A DNA stretch of 64,000 nucleotides from Ancistrus triradiatus (Eukaryota; Chordata; Actinopteri; Siluriformes; Loricariidae). The notes under the pieces are model-generated. The model was not told the origin of the DNA. It worked only from the letters and a program-made list of their open reading frames with translations, and did no database searches. The stretch is taken from assembly GCA_025084515.1 (NCBI GenBank), contig JAJAGP010000962.1:124001-188000 (forward strand), read 5' to 3'. Both the position numbers and the translations under genes were made by a program. Of the stretch, positions 1 to 11,568 are shown piece by piece. Each line of letters opens with the position of its first letter. Positions within the stretch are counted from its first letter, which is position 1.

Positions 1-244
1 AATTTCTATCTTATATTATATTTGCTTTAAAATATTTACGACGAGTTTAATAAAATGGTTAAAACAAAATTTTTTTTTAACAGGCAAAAAGCTCACTCTC
101 TGGCCTGCTCCCTGCTTAGGTGTTTAGCGCCTAATCGTCTTGGTAATGACACACCGACCCCCAAATCCACAATAAAAAAGTTATTTTGTAAATTTTTTAC
201 ATTCATGCACATGTTTATAATACTTGCAAAGCATTTTACTGATT
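1..244. other. Unassigned AT-rich sequence
   Basis: I recognise no gene or repeat family here. It contains short A and T runs and no convincing open frame. Confidence 0.5.
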
Positions 245-500
245 TGACTCACACTTACGGGGCAGCAAGGAGGTGCATGAGGTTAGTGCGGTTACCTCAC
301 AGCTCCAGTGATCCCTGGTTCGATTCCAAAATTGGACTCCACTTGTGTGGAGTTTGAATGTAGTCACTGTATCTGCATGTGTTTACTCTGGGTACTCCAG
401 TTTCCTCCTACAGTCCAAAGACATGCATCAGGTTAACAGCTCACTCTAAATTGGCCTGGTGTGAATGTGACTGAGTAGTAATGATATAACCTCATTCCCG
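245..500 (+). mobile_element. SINE-like interspersed repeat, copy 1
   Basis: The head resembles the teleost repeat with a tRNA-like start: a stretch ending in CCTCACAGCTCC followed by a B-box-like GGTTCGATTCC at 317-327. The middle carries the usual 'tgtggagtttg', 'ctccagtttcctcc' and 'cagtccaaagacatg' blocks in order. Five further copies or parts lie in this window (11110-11439, 26010-26157, 30985-31126, 33816-33990, 39570-39770), which supports the call. The 5' third is diverged. No clean target-site duplication is visible. Confidence 0.7.
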
Positions 501-1059
501 TCATGAATAGCCATTGATGCCAAAATCTACATAAAATAAAACAAACAAAGTAATCCTTGCTGTATGTTTAAATGTGAATGAGAATCACATTTTTAAATAC
601 TCAAATCCATATTGTCTTCTGGTTATCTGCCCTAGTGTTGAGAAGTCCTTAAAACAGTACAGAAAATGCATTTCCAGTATTTTTCATATAAACTGTTCAT
701 TAAATATTAGTGCAATACTAACACATGCAAATTCTTTTATTGCACTTAGATGAATTTAATTGGGAGATTCACTCAAGAGGAGAAAAGTCTAAAGCAGTGC
801 TTAATTGCGATGAGAGCTTGTTGGATGAAATAAGGATGAGTAATTGGACATTAATGCTCCTGCAGTGTTTGATGTGAGATTCATGCTCTGAGCCAAAGAA
901 ATTATTATCATATGAGGGCAAGACAGATTTATCCAGTAGTACTGAACATGTGTTTCAGAGACTCTTTGATAAACCTTTGTAGTTTTACATTAAACTTTTT
1001 GCATACTGCATTAGCCATAAACACAGCCATTCAAACAGTTCATGCAACAATATGGAACT
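501..1059. other. Unassigned intergenic sequence
   Basis: I see no gene, no recognisable repeat and no long open frame with protein-like composition. Confidence 0.5.
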
Positions 1060-1480
1060 TTGTTTCTCCACAATTTCCCCTTAGCGGCATTGCCCACCAT
1101 GCCAATCTAGTGCCTCCGGAGAAGTTGCAGCTGCTGACCACTTCTTGTCATCCACATCCGGCAAATGTTTACTGTGAGGGCATGTCCACACAGAGGAACG
1201 TACTACGTTCATCATATCCATCCACCATCTTTGGCAGCACTCCTCTGGGCCTGTGGTTGCTGTTGCAGTGACATGAATGATCCCTGTCCAACATACCCTA
1301 ATTCAGATACAGATTGTGTCTGTGGAGCACCCAACTAGGGAGTTTTTCCTTGCCACTGTCGCCCCTAGGCTTGCTCAATTTGGAATTGGATGTAGATATT
1401 AGCAGATAATCTAAAATTGTAAAGTTGCTTTGAGACAATGCTCCATTGTTAAAAGCGCTATAGAAATAAATCTGACTTCA
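1060..1480 (+). mobile_element. L2/CR1-type LINE 3' end, copy A
   Basis: The right half (about 1325-1478) carries the 3'-terminal blocks shared by the LINE copies in this window: 'agggagtttttccttgcc', 'ggcttgctcaattt', 'aagttgctttgagacaatg' and 'aaaagcgctata', ending near 1478. The strand follows from the 3' tail being at the right end. The left half (1060-1320) differs from the other copies and may be a related subfamily. No reverse transcriptase remains, so this is a 5'-truncated, immobile copy. Confidence 0.7.
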
Positions 1481-1825
1481 CCTAACCAGGCTGAACTGAC
1501 ACCAGGACTCTACAAAAAGTAAAAAAGCTTAGTCATATGGTTACAAATTTGGAATTTGGATAAATGACAACATTACTCAATGAGCCATTGACAACATTAT
1601 TCAATTAACAAATTTCATTTGCAAAACAATGTACGTTTTAGACTTTTTATGATTCTGGACAATGCTAAAGTAGTAAGTATGAAAGTGTATCAATGTAAAA
1701 TAAAATAAATAAATAAGTACACCCCAAAACAGTGAAGCAGTCTAGAATAAAAATGATTTCCAACTGAAATCAGACACAGAGCTACCATATACATATATTT
1801 TCATTAATACAAATCAAAAAAAGGT
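1481..1825. other. Unassigned AT-rich sequence
   Basis: No feature was recognised apart from a short AAAT/AAATA-rich run near 1697-1716. Confidence 0.5.
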
Positions 1826-2730
1826 GATATGGAAAATGCAAATTAAAAAAATGCAGTGTTCCGTACATTTAGTTTGACCTTTATTTCATTGCAGACAGTA
1901 TAAAGACAAGATATTTCCCACATTTCAGGCCTGCAACACATATCAAAAACATTGAGACAGAGGCAACTTAGGGCTAGTAACTATCTGATTAAGTGATGTG
2001 TAACTAATGATGCGACTTCAAACAAGTGATGTCAACAAGTAATTGTAATCATGATTTGATACAAAAGCAATATCCACAAAAGCAAATATTCAAAAACAGT
2101 GTTCCTCAAAGAAAGGTTAGAAGTGATTTGCATATTTCTCCCTCTACAGTGTATAATATTATCAAAGGATTCAAGGAATCTGTAGGAATTTCAGTGTGTA
2201 AAGGACAAGAATGCAAACCTAAATTGAAGACCTGTGATCTCCGATCCCTCAGATGGCACTGCATCAAGAACAGTCATTCATCAACAGCTGATAGAATGAC
2301 TTGGGCAAGGGATGACTTTATCAAACCTTTATCAATTACTACAATATGGAGCTACATTCACAAATGCCACTTAACATTTTGCTGTGCAAACAAGAAGCCT
2401 TATGATAACCATGTCCAGAAGCGGCGTCAACTTCCCAAGAGGCATCTGGGATGAACCATCACACATTGGAAATGTGTATTGTGGTCAGATGAATCAGTAT
2501 TCTAGATCTTTTTTGGAAGAAATGGATGCTGTGTGCACACCTTAAGATGTGTTTGCAGGAAGAATGGGACAAAATAATCCCTGAAATGTTTAATTTGGTA
2601 TCCACAGTGTGAAAATGTCTTTTAAGTGCTGAGCGAAAGAATGGCAACATTGGGGAAGTGGGAAATGCTTTACCGTCCCATCTTTATTTGCAAGTTCCAT
2701 ACTGTCCCAACTTTTTTTCTTAGTTGGGTC
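1826..2730 (+). mobile_element. Tc1-like transposon, 'CAACCCC' end family, internally deleted copy
   Basis: The left part carries the subterminal sequence of this teleost Tc1 family ('ttatttcattgcagacagta', 'caggcctgcaacaca'). The right part carries 'aaatgctttaccgtcccat' and 'catactgtcccaac'. Related copies lie at 13347-13878 and 53224-55490. The extreme left terminus is eroded. The transposase is described separately. The middle of the gene is missing: sequence jumps from the 'ggaagaaatggatgctgtgtg' region directly to the last part of the gene near 2537. Confidence 0.75.
2026..2660 (+). pseudogene. Tc1-like transposase relic
   Basis: This is the DNA-binding half of a Tc1-like transposase, which would bind the element ends and cut and paste the element in the nucleus. 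An open stretch at 2026-2454 shows a helix-turn-helix-like segment ('LHISPSTVYNIIKGF'), a basic 'RKGQ'-type linker region read here as CKGQECKPKLKTC, and 'LRSLRWHCIKNSH'. It continues in another frame through 'vLWSDES'-type sequence near 2480-2500, so there is at least one frameshift. The catalytic middle is deleted and only the C-terminal end resumes at about 2540. It cannot encode an active enzyme. Confidence 0.75.
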
Positions 2731-3055
2731 TTTGGGTGTTCCTTGTAAGCCTATCACTGATTGCTGCACTTGTCCTATACAAACATCTCTATTTGTTACT
2801 CAGCACTGATACCAAATTTTCTGCAAAGTAGTACTTTTTTGTTTGCCATATTGGATTACAAGGCTGAAACTCTCCGGAATGGAGATAACATGTCATAGGT
2901 TCTTTGTCTGTCTTCTCTGTACTCTTGAGCATTGAGATCCAGGCTGTAGTACAACTTTTGCGAATTGAAAGCCACTTGACTGACTTTTAATAATACTGCT
3001 CGGAAGAGTAAGAATATGGAAAACTGTGTTGTTTGTCATGTTATTTTAAGACTAT
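2731..3055. other. Unassigned intergenic sequence
   Basis: No gene or repeat was recognised. Confidence 0.5.
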
Positions 3056-3300
3056 GCCGATTGGCTGAATAAAAACCAGCACACTTTAAGCTCTGGGTAT
3101 ATTACATGGTAAGTGAACAGTCAGTTCTCATAGTTGACTTGTTCACTAGTAAAGACCTGAGCAACTTCAACAGAGGACAAAACAGCAAGAATTTTCAGGT
3201 GCAGCAGTGATGTGTACCAACCGAAAGTGGTCCAACTATGAACCAGCAACAGGGTATAGGTGCTCAATGTGCTAGAATAACCAAGGCTGTTATGAATACA
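3056..3300 (+). mobile_element. Tc1-like relic, N-terminal region of a transposase
   Basis: The stretch contains 'acatggtaagtgaac', 'gacctgagcaacttcaaca', 'aaagtggtccaa' and 'ccagcaacagggta' in the order found at the 5' end of a teleost Tc1-like element. It has stops and indels throughout and no ends. I call it from pattern memory alone, so the subfamily is uncertain. Confidence 0.5.
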
Positions 3301-4845
3301 ACACAGAATTGTTTAAAGCTGGTTATAAGAGTAATGTATCACAACACCCCCTGCTATACATAGCACCCCCTGCTATACATAGTGTGTCATGTGCAGCCCT
3401 TTGTGACAGTGTAGTATATATAGTTAGCATATTAGCTCTGAGCAAATGCTGTAAATCTAAATGTAAATTAACATTATTGTTTAACATAAAACACTATGTG
3501 CAAAGTATCTAAACTACTGTGTGACTATCGGATGTCCAGTCAACATCCATTTCTATCAACATCCTGTTTCATTGAACGTAATGCGGTCATTAAACGATAC
3601 ACACCTGTACGCTATTTAAATTTTTTACCGGGTTTTAAGCCCACCTCTTCCCGGATGTGGGGGGTCAATGCTCAGGAGTAAGCTTGCCAACAGCATAGGA
3701 CATGATGACAGTGGATCACAGTCGCTGTGGTAGTGCCAGGGGATAGGGGATGATTCTCCTTCCTCCAACACAACCAGTAATACTACACTCATGGAGGGTA
3801 TGCTGGAGGGTACCTGTGGGAACCCAGATCATAGCAGTAGTGCTACACTGACCCATGTACCACCCAAGCACTACTGTATGCTAATGCAGTGTAACAGTGA
3901 ACAATGTCAGTACAGGGAAGTGCCATTTAAAAACCATCTGATCAACATCTGTTAGCTTTAAAAACCGAGGTTTTAAGAAATATAACAAATTACAATAGGA
4001 AATAAAAATATTTTTTTTTTGTGTGAGTTTTAATGTGTGCCTGTAACTGAAGATCCACAGTGTTGTGTATTTCCTGGAGGGAGAGATATGTAAAGCATGT
4101 TTAGGCTTAGAGTGCTGTGTAGGTGGTGGTTTTTCACTTGTGTTTCAGTGGTATCTCTGCCGCATTTGTATATTTTTTTCCACACAGTTTTCTTCTGAAA
4201 ACCCCCTTTATATTTACCTTACAGTAGAATAAAAGACTATGTGACTATGGTAATGTCTGGTCAATGAGGATTTTGATCAACTACCTGTTTCACAGAACCT
4301 AAACAGTGCATACCTGTACACAGTAGAATCAAGTGTTAAATCCAGTTTATGATTTTGAGACATCTACAGTTCTCTAATGCTGATGAGAAATATACTGTCT
4401 GTATCATTATACTGTTTCTGTGATGGTGTGAATAAGTTGTCTACAGAAACATTAGGTGCAAAAGCAATTATGTGTGAAGTGCCTTTGGTTTGATTACTGG
4501 ATGAATCAACAATAACAAAGCAGAGTATCATTACTGATAGATGAGTCAGTGTGAAAGCCAGAGATTAAGGATTTCTATACAACTGCATAAAAATGAGTCG
4601 GTGGAGAGATTGTAATGCTTTTCACAAAACAAAGCTTTTCTTTTTCCAAATCAAAAATATTACATATTTTAAAATGTACAATAGATCTAATAAATTTATG
4701 CACATACAGGCCAGCAGCTTCTGGTAATGTTCACATCAACCATCCGATTTGGTGGAATGTGAGGAAGGAATGAAAGGAATGTTTCAGTGTGTTCTTAATA
4801 AAGTGCTCAGTCATTAATAAACATATCTCAGATGTTGTAGGCCAG
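3301..4845. repeat. Unassigned region with diverged internal duplication
   Basis: Two things are visible. A 19-bp unit (CACCCCCTGCTATACATAG) occurs twice in tandem at about 3343-3381. A diverged direct repeat links about 3495-3615 with 4225-4325: both contain 'gtgtgactat'/'gtgactatgg', a 'gtcaa...catc/gatc' stretch, 'cctgtttca' and 'acacctgtac'/'atacctgtac'. I recognise no family or gene. Confidence 0.4.
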
Positions 4846-5380
4846 ACACAGCAGTGCTTCTTGAGTTTTTAAACACCTCAATGTCACTGCTGGACTAAAA
4901 ATAGTCCACCTACCGGAAATGTCCAGCCACAAGCATCCTGTAGGCAGTGTCCTGTGAGCACTGATGACTGATTAGAGGATGACTAACACAAACTGTGCAA
5001 CAACAGATTAACTTCTGTCTCTGACTTTACATCTACAAGGTGGAGTAATAAGGTAGATGTGTCTAATAGAGTGCACTGTGAGTGACCACACTACTATTAG
5101 TCCAACAGTGACACTGAGGTGTTTAAAAACTCCAGTGGCAATGTCCTGTCTGATCCACTCTTACCAGCACAACACACACTAACACACCTCCACCACATCA
5201 GTGTCACTGCAGTACTGAGAATGATTCACCATCTGTGGTGGTCCTGACCAATAAAGAACAGAGAATATGGGACTAAAAAATGTAGAGAAACAAATGGACT
5301 ACAGTCTGTAATTGTAGAACTTTAAAGTGCTTCTATATGGTAAGTGGAGCTTATAAAGTGGAGAAACAAGGAGCTGTCCA
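4846..5380 (+). repeat. Otophysan-type interspersed repeat
   Basis: This matches a repeat I know as very common in catfish and characin genomes. Landmarks in order are 'ctgactttacatctacaagg', 'gtgtctaatagagtg', 'gtttaaaaactcca', 'acaacacacactaacacac', 'cagtgtcactgcagtactg', 'tgtggtggtcctgacca' and 'gtagaactttaaagtgctt'. It has no coding capacity and is probably a non-autonomous element. The right end runs straight into a Tc1-like relic. Confidence 0.65.
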
Positions 5381-6112
5381 TATTTGGTCCATATTGACCT
5401 GTTAGCATCACAATTTTGCTGCAGCTTTGTCAGCTGCACATGCATATTGTGAATCTCCTGTTCCACCACATTCTAAAGGTTCTCTGTTGGATTGAGATCT
5501 GGTGACTGTGGAAGTCATTTGAGTACAGTGAACTCATTGTCATGTTCAACAAACCAGTTTGAGATGATCTGAGTTTTGTGACATGGAACATTGTCCTGCT
5601 GTAAATAGCCACCAGTATATGGGTACACTGTGGTCATAAAGGTGGCACCTGGTCTGGTCTTCTGCTACTGTAGCTATCTGCATCAAAGTTTGAAGTATTG
5701 TACATTCAGAGATGCTCTTCTGCACACCTTGGTTGTAACAAGTGGTTATTTGAGTTACTGTTGCCTTTCTATCAACTTGGCCAGTCTTCTCTGACATCCA
5801 GCATCAACAGGTATTTTCAGCCAGAAAACTGCCACTCACTGGATATTATCTCTTTTTTGGTCTCTCTAAACCCTAGAGAACCCTAGAGAGAAAATCCCAG
5901 AAGATCAGTAGTTTCTGAAATACTCAGACCAGCCCATCTAGCACCAACAACCATGCCATGTTCAAAGTCACTTAAATCACCTGTCTTCCTCATTCTGATG
6001 TTCGGTATGAAATTCAGCAGGTCATCTTGACCATGTCTACATGATTAAATGCATTGAGTTTCTGACATGTGATTGGCTGATATGATATACATAAGCAAGT
6101 AACAGCACTTCA
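5381..6112 (-). pseudogene. Tc1-like transposase relic with internal deletion
   Basis: Minus-strand frames at 5430-5797 read Tc1-type transposase. The segment with KATVTQITTCYNQG and QKSISECT is the helix-turn-helix region, and a second frame holds the 'nEFTVL..pPQSPDL'-equivalent region near 5500. An internal deletion joins the N-terminal half directly to the C-terminal half near 5640-5660, so the middle of the catalytic core is lost. The right part (5790-6110) is the 5' portion of the gene and leader with stops. A second fragment of the same family is at 30586-30740. Confidence 0.75.
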
Positions 6113-6116
6113 TGGG

Positions 6117-6425
6117 TGTCAAGTCAAGTCAGATCTATTTATATAGCGCTTTTTACAATGGAGCATTGTCTCAAAGCAACTTTACAAGTTTAGATTATCT
6201 CCTAATATCTACGTCCAATCCCAAACTGAGCAAGCCTAGGGCGACTAAAAACTCCCTAAGTGTTATGAGGAAGAAACCAAGACTCAAAAAGGGACCCAAC
6301 CTCCTTGGGTGGCGTAGATGATAAATCTAAGAATGAAACTAAAGTCATGGAGTCATACTTCAAATAAAGTGTAAAATATGCACATCGGCATTAAGTGGCC
6401 TGGGTATGATGGGGCTGGAGCTGAT
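6117..6425 (-). mobile_element. L2/CR1-type LINE 3' end, copy B
   Basis: The left edge is the LINE 3' tail in reverse complement (a 'caagtcaagtcagat' run followed by 'ttatatagcgctttttaca'). The body follows copies D, E and F: 'ccaatcccaaactgagcaa', 'gggacccaacctccttggg' and 'gatgataaatctaagaatg'. It is 5'-truncated at about 6425 and has no reverse transcriptase. The CAAGT-type tail repeats are typical of L2-like 3' ends. Confidence 0.8.
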
Positions 6426-7829
6426 GACGGAAGCAGCTTGAGATGTCATGTCCTTAACAGTCATGGTAATAACTTTGTTAGGAAGCAAATAATCTGTCAC
6501 TAGTCAAAATGTTGATTAGCATGTCTGATTATTTATGATGATGGTAATAGAACCCATTTTGTTTTTCTGTTCAGCATTCCTAGCATATGACTAGTAAAAT
6601 GCATTCCTAGGCCTCATAAATAATAATGAAGTGTGCTTTTCTTCTAAGTGTTGATTTTTGAAAAGGTTTTCCTGAGGGTATTGCATACTGAAGAGGGCTG
6701 CTGATTTCATTAAATATGTGAAAGCACCTCGGCTTTTGTTGCTAGCTAGTGCACATGTACTTGTTTCATTTTCTATAAAAGCTGAGGTTTATTGGCGCCA
6801 ACTGCACCGGTCAAAATAATAAGTGGATGTCAATATTAATGAGCTCACAAAACCAAAAGGCCTTTCAGTTCTAAAGTTTCTCTGCAATGAACATTCTATT
6901 TTATTGCTGTCTGAGCCACTGAGACTTTCAGACAAAATTTGAGATTATAAAACAATGGAAAAGGATTGATGGTTTGGCATTACAGTCTAAGAAAAATATA
7001 ATAACCTCTACTTTGCCCTTATTACTGGGTTGGAGGTCTCCTTGATGCCTATAGGTACATTTAATCGCTGGGTAAACTGAATGTAAGAGTGACTTTTAAA
7101 GACGATTTAAAGTACATTATACACCAATTAGCCACACCCCACAGATGCTTGATCGGATTGAGATTGAGATATGTATATGTACTGTATATGCAGTCTAAAC
7201 TTATATAGCACAAGTCTGTTTCATGGCTATTTTGGCTGTATATACAGTCATTTCATACATCCTCATTATCCCACCAGTGCAAATATATAGATAGATAGTT
7301 AGATAGATATATAGATAGATAGATAGATAGATAAGTAATTATTCAGTCACTGATATTCCGTCTTGATTAGACATAACCATATTTCCTCTTTACACTGTAT
7401 CCATTGCTAATATGCTAATTGTTTTGAGGTGCAAATATTATGTTAAACGCCTACGGAGAAACAGATGTTAGACTGAAATGCTCTTAACCTCTTCAAATCC
7501 TTAGGCACTTGAAAAAATACATAGCTTTAGGGGAAGGGGTATGAGTTTGTTTACAACCATAACTGCTATTTGCAGTGTGACAGATTTGAGCAGTTATTTT
7601 GTCAGTTATGCTGTGGATGTATCACATACAAGGGCAAAATGACAGCATATGAAAACGAGTTTGTTTGAAATACAGGTACAAACACAACTGGACAGATAAG
7701 TTCTGTTAGCTTGTGCTAAATACAGCACCTATCAGCTATATAACAGCTCTGATCATGATCACATTCAAAAGGCATCACGATAACAAAATATATGTCTACA
7801 GTTTGTTTTAGGATGTTTATGCACCTATT
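6426..7829. other. Unassigned intergenic sequence
   Basis: No gene was recognised. A GATA microsatellite lies within it (listed separately). Confidence 0.5.
7286..7334. repeat. GATA microsatellite
   Basis: About 12 mostly perfect GATA units. Confidence 0.9.
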
Positions 7830-8015
7830 TCAGTCTATTTCACTGGTTTTGGGGTCTCGCAGTGCTGCCTCCAGCTTGGCCAGGTGCTGCCGTGCCTGAG
7901 GGAGGGAATGACGGAACGAGGGGTCATATTTGCCTTTCTGCAACAACAGCCCCTGTTGGCCAATGGAGGAAGCAGATTCGATAGTGGACAGACATGGTGA
8001 GCATAGTCTATTTCT
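7830..8015 (-). CDS. Candidate terminal coding exon, function unknown
   Basis: On the minus strand a 62-codon open stretch runs from just after an AG at 8017-8016 (preceded by 'gaattcattttcat') to a TGA at 7832-7830. The predicted peptide looks like real protein: a mixed-charge, amphipathic end containing KYDPSFRHSLPQ followed by ARQHLAKLEAALRDPK, which could form a helix. An in-frame stop lies just upstream of the AG, so if it is a gene this would be the last exon. I do not recognise the family, and no polyadenylation signal is obvious close to the stop. A second frame on the same strand (7835-8176) is also open with a leucine-rich stretch after a GCCATGG start. Only one can be real, and chance is possible. 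Confidence 0.3.
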   Translation of the reverse strand, partial: RNRLCSPCLSTIESASSIGQQGLLLQKGKYDPSFRHSLPQARQHLAKLEAALRDPKTSEID

Positions 8016-8019
8016 CTAT

Positions 8020-9004
8020 GAAAATGAATTCTCACTGTAGAAGTCTGTCGTCTCATGTCAAAAAGGAGCAGTAGCAGCCACAAGTTGTACAGAGGCACCC
8101 ATAAGCCCATGGCCCTCCTGTCTCTGCAGCAGGGTTGTGCATACAGAAGGGAATAGGGAATAATTTGGCAAACCAAATTTGAAGACAGGGGAAAATACAG
8201 CTATTAAAGTTGTCTCATAGCATGAAACCTCATAGCTTCCCTCCTAATTTAGGAGTTATCTGACTCAAATCTGCTTTGCACAGCCAATAAAATATACCAA
8301 GTACGGACCAACAGTCCAAGAGCACTAGTGAAAATGTTTTTTTTTGCATTTTTCTCAAATTTAATACAATGTTGATATGACATAAAACACCTGAAAGCTT
8401 TGCAGCTACTTGAAGTCCAACAAAGTGCTGACTGGAATGGACTTCTCTCCATAGGTACCGGACCTAAATCTGAACTTCTTCAGCCAAAATGCTGTGCATG
8501 AGAATTTGGGGGCTCTGGCAGCATCTCCCATTGGCCCACCTATGACCAATATTAATGAATAATATAGAAAATAGGCATATTGCAGCACTTTAATGAAATT
8601 GTACTCTAGGGGATGCCTGGCTTCACGTGTAGCCTTAAAGACATTGTTTGTGAAAGATATACAGTATACATAAAACATATATGTATATATTTTTATATAA
8701 TATATTTTATATACGATATGTTCTGTGAAATCGCAACTTATGTGATCTGGACAATGTCTGAGCAACATATATTATAGATCATATTTAGCAGTGCTATATG
8801 GGATATTGGGTATTAACTAAATAGCCAAGATACTGCAGTGTTTTCCATTTGGTGATATAAACAAAAACATTACCCACCAAGAAGGAGTTGTTGGAATTTA
8901 ATGAAACTGTATATACATGAATATAATGGTTATATATGCAAGTGATCACAATATTAGAGAAAAAGAATAAGTTTGTTGTTGAAATCTTTACAAAGGAGCA
9001 AAGG
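8020..9004. other. Unassigned intergenic sequence
   Basis: No gene or repeat family was recognised. It includes a TATATA-rich stretch around 8675-8715. Confidence 0.5.
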
Positions 9005-9900
9005 AGGCTCTAGAACCCTGTTAGGCTGCCTCTTTGCAGGATACAAGATGAGATATAGTTGGGCATTGGAGGCATACAGGCTTCATATGGTATCCTGTGG
9101 CACATTTGCCCACTGATGTTGCAGCTGGGGCTGTAGATCCTGCACACTGATAGTTTGTCGAAGCTGGCATCCCAGCTGGTCCCATAAATGCTCGAATGGC
9201 GATAAATCTGGTGCCTGGACAGGCCAAGGAATTGTTGCAATCTGATGGAGTCATTCCTGGGAAACCCTTGCTGTGTGTGGGTGAAAAATGCCAGTTGGAA
9301 GCCCTGCCATGAGAGTCAACATGTGGTCGCAGGATGTCCTGCACATATTGCTGAGTTATTAGTGTCCCTCGTATCACTACTAGGGGTGATCAAGTATGAT
9401 ATGTGATGGCTCCCCAGATCATCACACCAGCAGTTGGGACAGTGTGTCACTCCATAGCAAAGGCAGGATTGAAGCGCTCATCACGAGGCCTCCATACTCA
9501 AACTCAACCATCGTCTGAGTCAAAACAGAACCTGAATTTGTCGCTAAAGATGATATGGTTCCAGTCCTCAGCAGTGTAGGTTTCATGTTCATAACACCAC
9601 TGTGAACAAAGTTGTTAATAGCTGGCGGTCAATGGCAGAATGCATAATGGGCACCATGACAACAAATTCCATTCTGCTAAGCATCTAAAAAAACGGTCCA
9701 GGCTAAGAAGGGTGTGTAGTGAAGGTGCCACTTGTGCCTGGATGGTGGACAATGAAACTGTGGGAGCTGCTTGTTCATGTTGGCGGATCAAACAACCCTC
9801 TCTACTAGTGGTCTGTCTAGGCCACGTGGAGCCTGTTCGCCACATGTGCGTGCCCTCACAGAACCATCTCTTTCAACATCTCATAACAGCTAGGTCCGAA
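9005..9900 (-). pseudogene. Tc1-like transposase relic, second family
   Basis: Minus-strand frames carry the C-terminal half of a Tc1-type transposase. One reads MIRGTLITQQYVQDILRPHV and a neighbouring frame the region where 'hsFEHLWDQLG'-type sequence is expected (9150-9200). The right end (9600-9845) holds the N-terminal part with stops. In life this enzyme moves its own element by cut and paste. Several frameshifts and stops are present, and I found no intact terminal repeats. A plus-strand fragment of the same family is at 25598-25825. Confidence 0.75.
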
Positions 9901-10955
9901 TATGTAAAAAAAATTACCATCCTGCGTCCTCTCTCAAAGCATGTAATGACTAAGCATAAAATGGGCATAGTATCCTCAGTGACTCCCAGCATGCACTATA
10001 GGGGATTTATTTAATTAGTCTTAATTGTGATTAAGTTAGTTAAGCATGTGTTTATAGTTGTATGTGTGTTTTTACCTTTATTATGTTGTGTTCTGGCCAT
10101 TATGGGCATTTTTCTGAGTTTGGCGGCTTACTGTCATGTAGCTGCTTAGTCAGTCCATTCAACTTAGCTCCCTCAATTCCAACCTTAGTGAAGTTTTGCA
10201 GCATTCTCAGTTCATTAAGAGCTCTTTAATGCATGTAAGATAGTTTTCAATAAAATCTTCATGAAGGGTAGTATTTCCAGTGTTCTGCTTCTTTTTGATA
10301 CAATAGTTATTTTAAAGTTTAACTGCAAAATTAAACAAATATATTTCACCAGCTATAGCTGTTACTGAAGATTAACAGAAGACATCAGCTGATTGAAATG
10401 CACTGGATGGATTGCTTTAAACTTTGTTGGCCTTTATTTGTCACATTATTGGTTAGTGAATAATTATAATAAGTTATTCCAGCCCACTAGGATTGGCACT
10501 TTCCTCTCCATATATCTCGTATAGCAATATAATGAGCCATACACCAGCACTGCTGTTTCACGTGTCTTGCTGGCAGCTGGTCAAAACAATCCAGTAAATG
10601 ATAAACAGTGTGATGAGCAACACTGTTGGCTGTTCAAGGTGAATGAAATGTGTCCTTAAGAAACACACTCCACATGCAAAGCTTTGAACTAAGATCGTCA
10701 TCAATGCATGGTGTTCAGTGAGCACACTTGATAAAACACACTCAGTGGATACAGCTTTGATGTGGCTTTATCATCCCTGTTCTCTGGAATGGCCACTTTA
10801 CCTTGTGTATGTGTGTCAATGCGATGACGTGTTTACTGTGCTTACTCTAGATTGTTATTATGAATGTTGTTTTCTTCCATGCAGAAAAAGACAAAATACC
10901 CATGAAGCCTTGCTTTCCTTTCTTGTACTACAACAAACATCAAATAAACAGAACC
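9901..10955. other. Unassigned intergenic sequence
   Basis: No gene or repeat family was recognised. Confidence 0.5.
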
Positions 10956-10994
10956 TACAGTGGTACTTGAAAGTTTGTGAATCTTTTAGAGTCG

Positions 10995-11033
10995 TATATA
11001 TAGTTAGATATAGATAGATACATAGATAGATTC
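10995..11033. repeat. Short GATA-type microsatellite
   Basis: Imperfect GATA/TAGATA units inside the Tc1-like copy. Confidence 0.6.
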
Positions 11034-11109
11034 CAGCGAATGGGTGCTATTTCCATCCCTAAGACATTACATGCATATAGCATTCATATAATTAACTATA
11101 AGAAACATT

Positions 11110-11439
11110 TTATTCTTCTTTTTCCTGCCGCTTGTCCTGCTGGTGCGGGGTCCGCCCAGTACCACTCGATGCGACCAAGAATGCGCCAGCCGACGCGTCG
11201 CTCCATCTGTCGCCAGAGACCACACTCAAACCATGGCAATTTGGTGTAATCAATTAACCTAACATGCATGTCTTTGGACTGTAGGAGGAAACCAGAGTAC
11301 CCGGAGTAAACCCACACAGACACGGGGAGGACATGCAGACTCCACACAGAAAAGACCCAGGCTGCTCCACCCTGGAATTGAACCCAGGACCTTCTTGCTG
11401 TGAGGCGGCGATGCTACCCACCGAGCCACCGTGTCACCC
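11110..11439 (-). mobile_element. SINE-like repeat, copy 2, with target-site duplication
   Basis: Reverse complement of the family at 245-500, and the best preserved copy. It carries 'gtctttggactgtaggagg', 'cccggagtaaaccc', 'ggggaggacatgcagactcc' and the tRNA-like head 'tgaacccaggaccttcttgc' to 'ccgagccaccgtgtcaccc'. It is flanked by ATAAGAAACATT at 11098-11109 and again at 11440-11451, a 12-bp direct repeat. This fits a retroposition event into an existing Tc1 copy. Confidence 0.85.
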
Positions 11440-11568
11440 ATAAGAAACATTGTATTATTAAAATAAAAAAATAGCATTTGTTAGCTGTTCCTGTTCTCTA
11501 CCATTGCACTTCTCAAATAAATATAATAATTAAAAATCCCTCAGAAATATTTTGTTTTTTGCATTGTT

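Noticed and set aside
9640..10014. Plus-strand 124-codon frame
   Set aside because: It is mostly antisense to the Tc1-like transposase relic on the minus strand.
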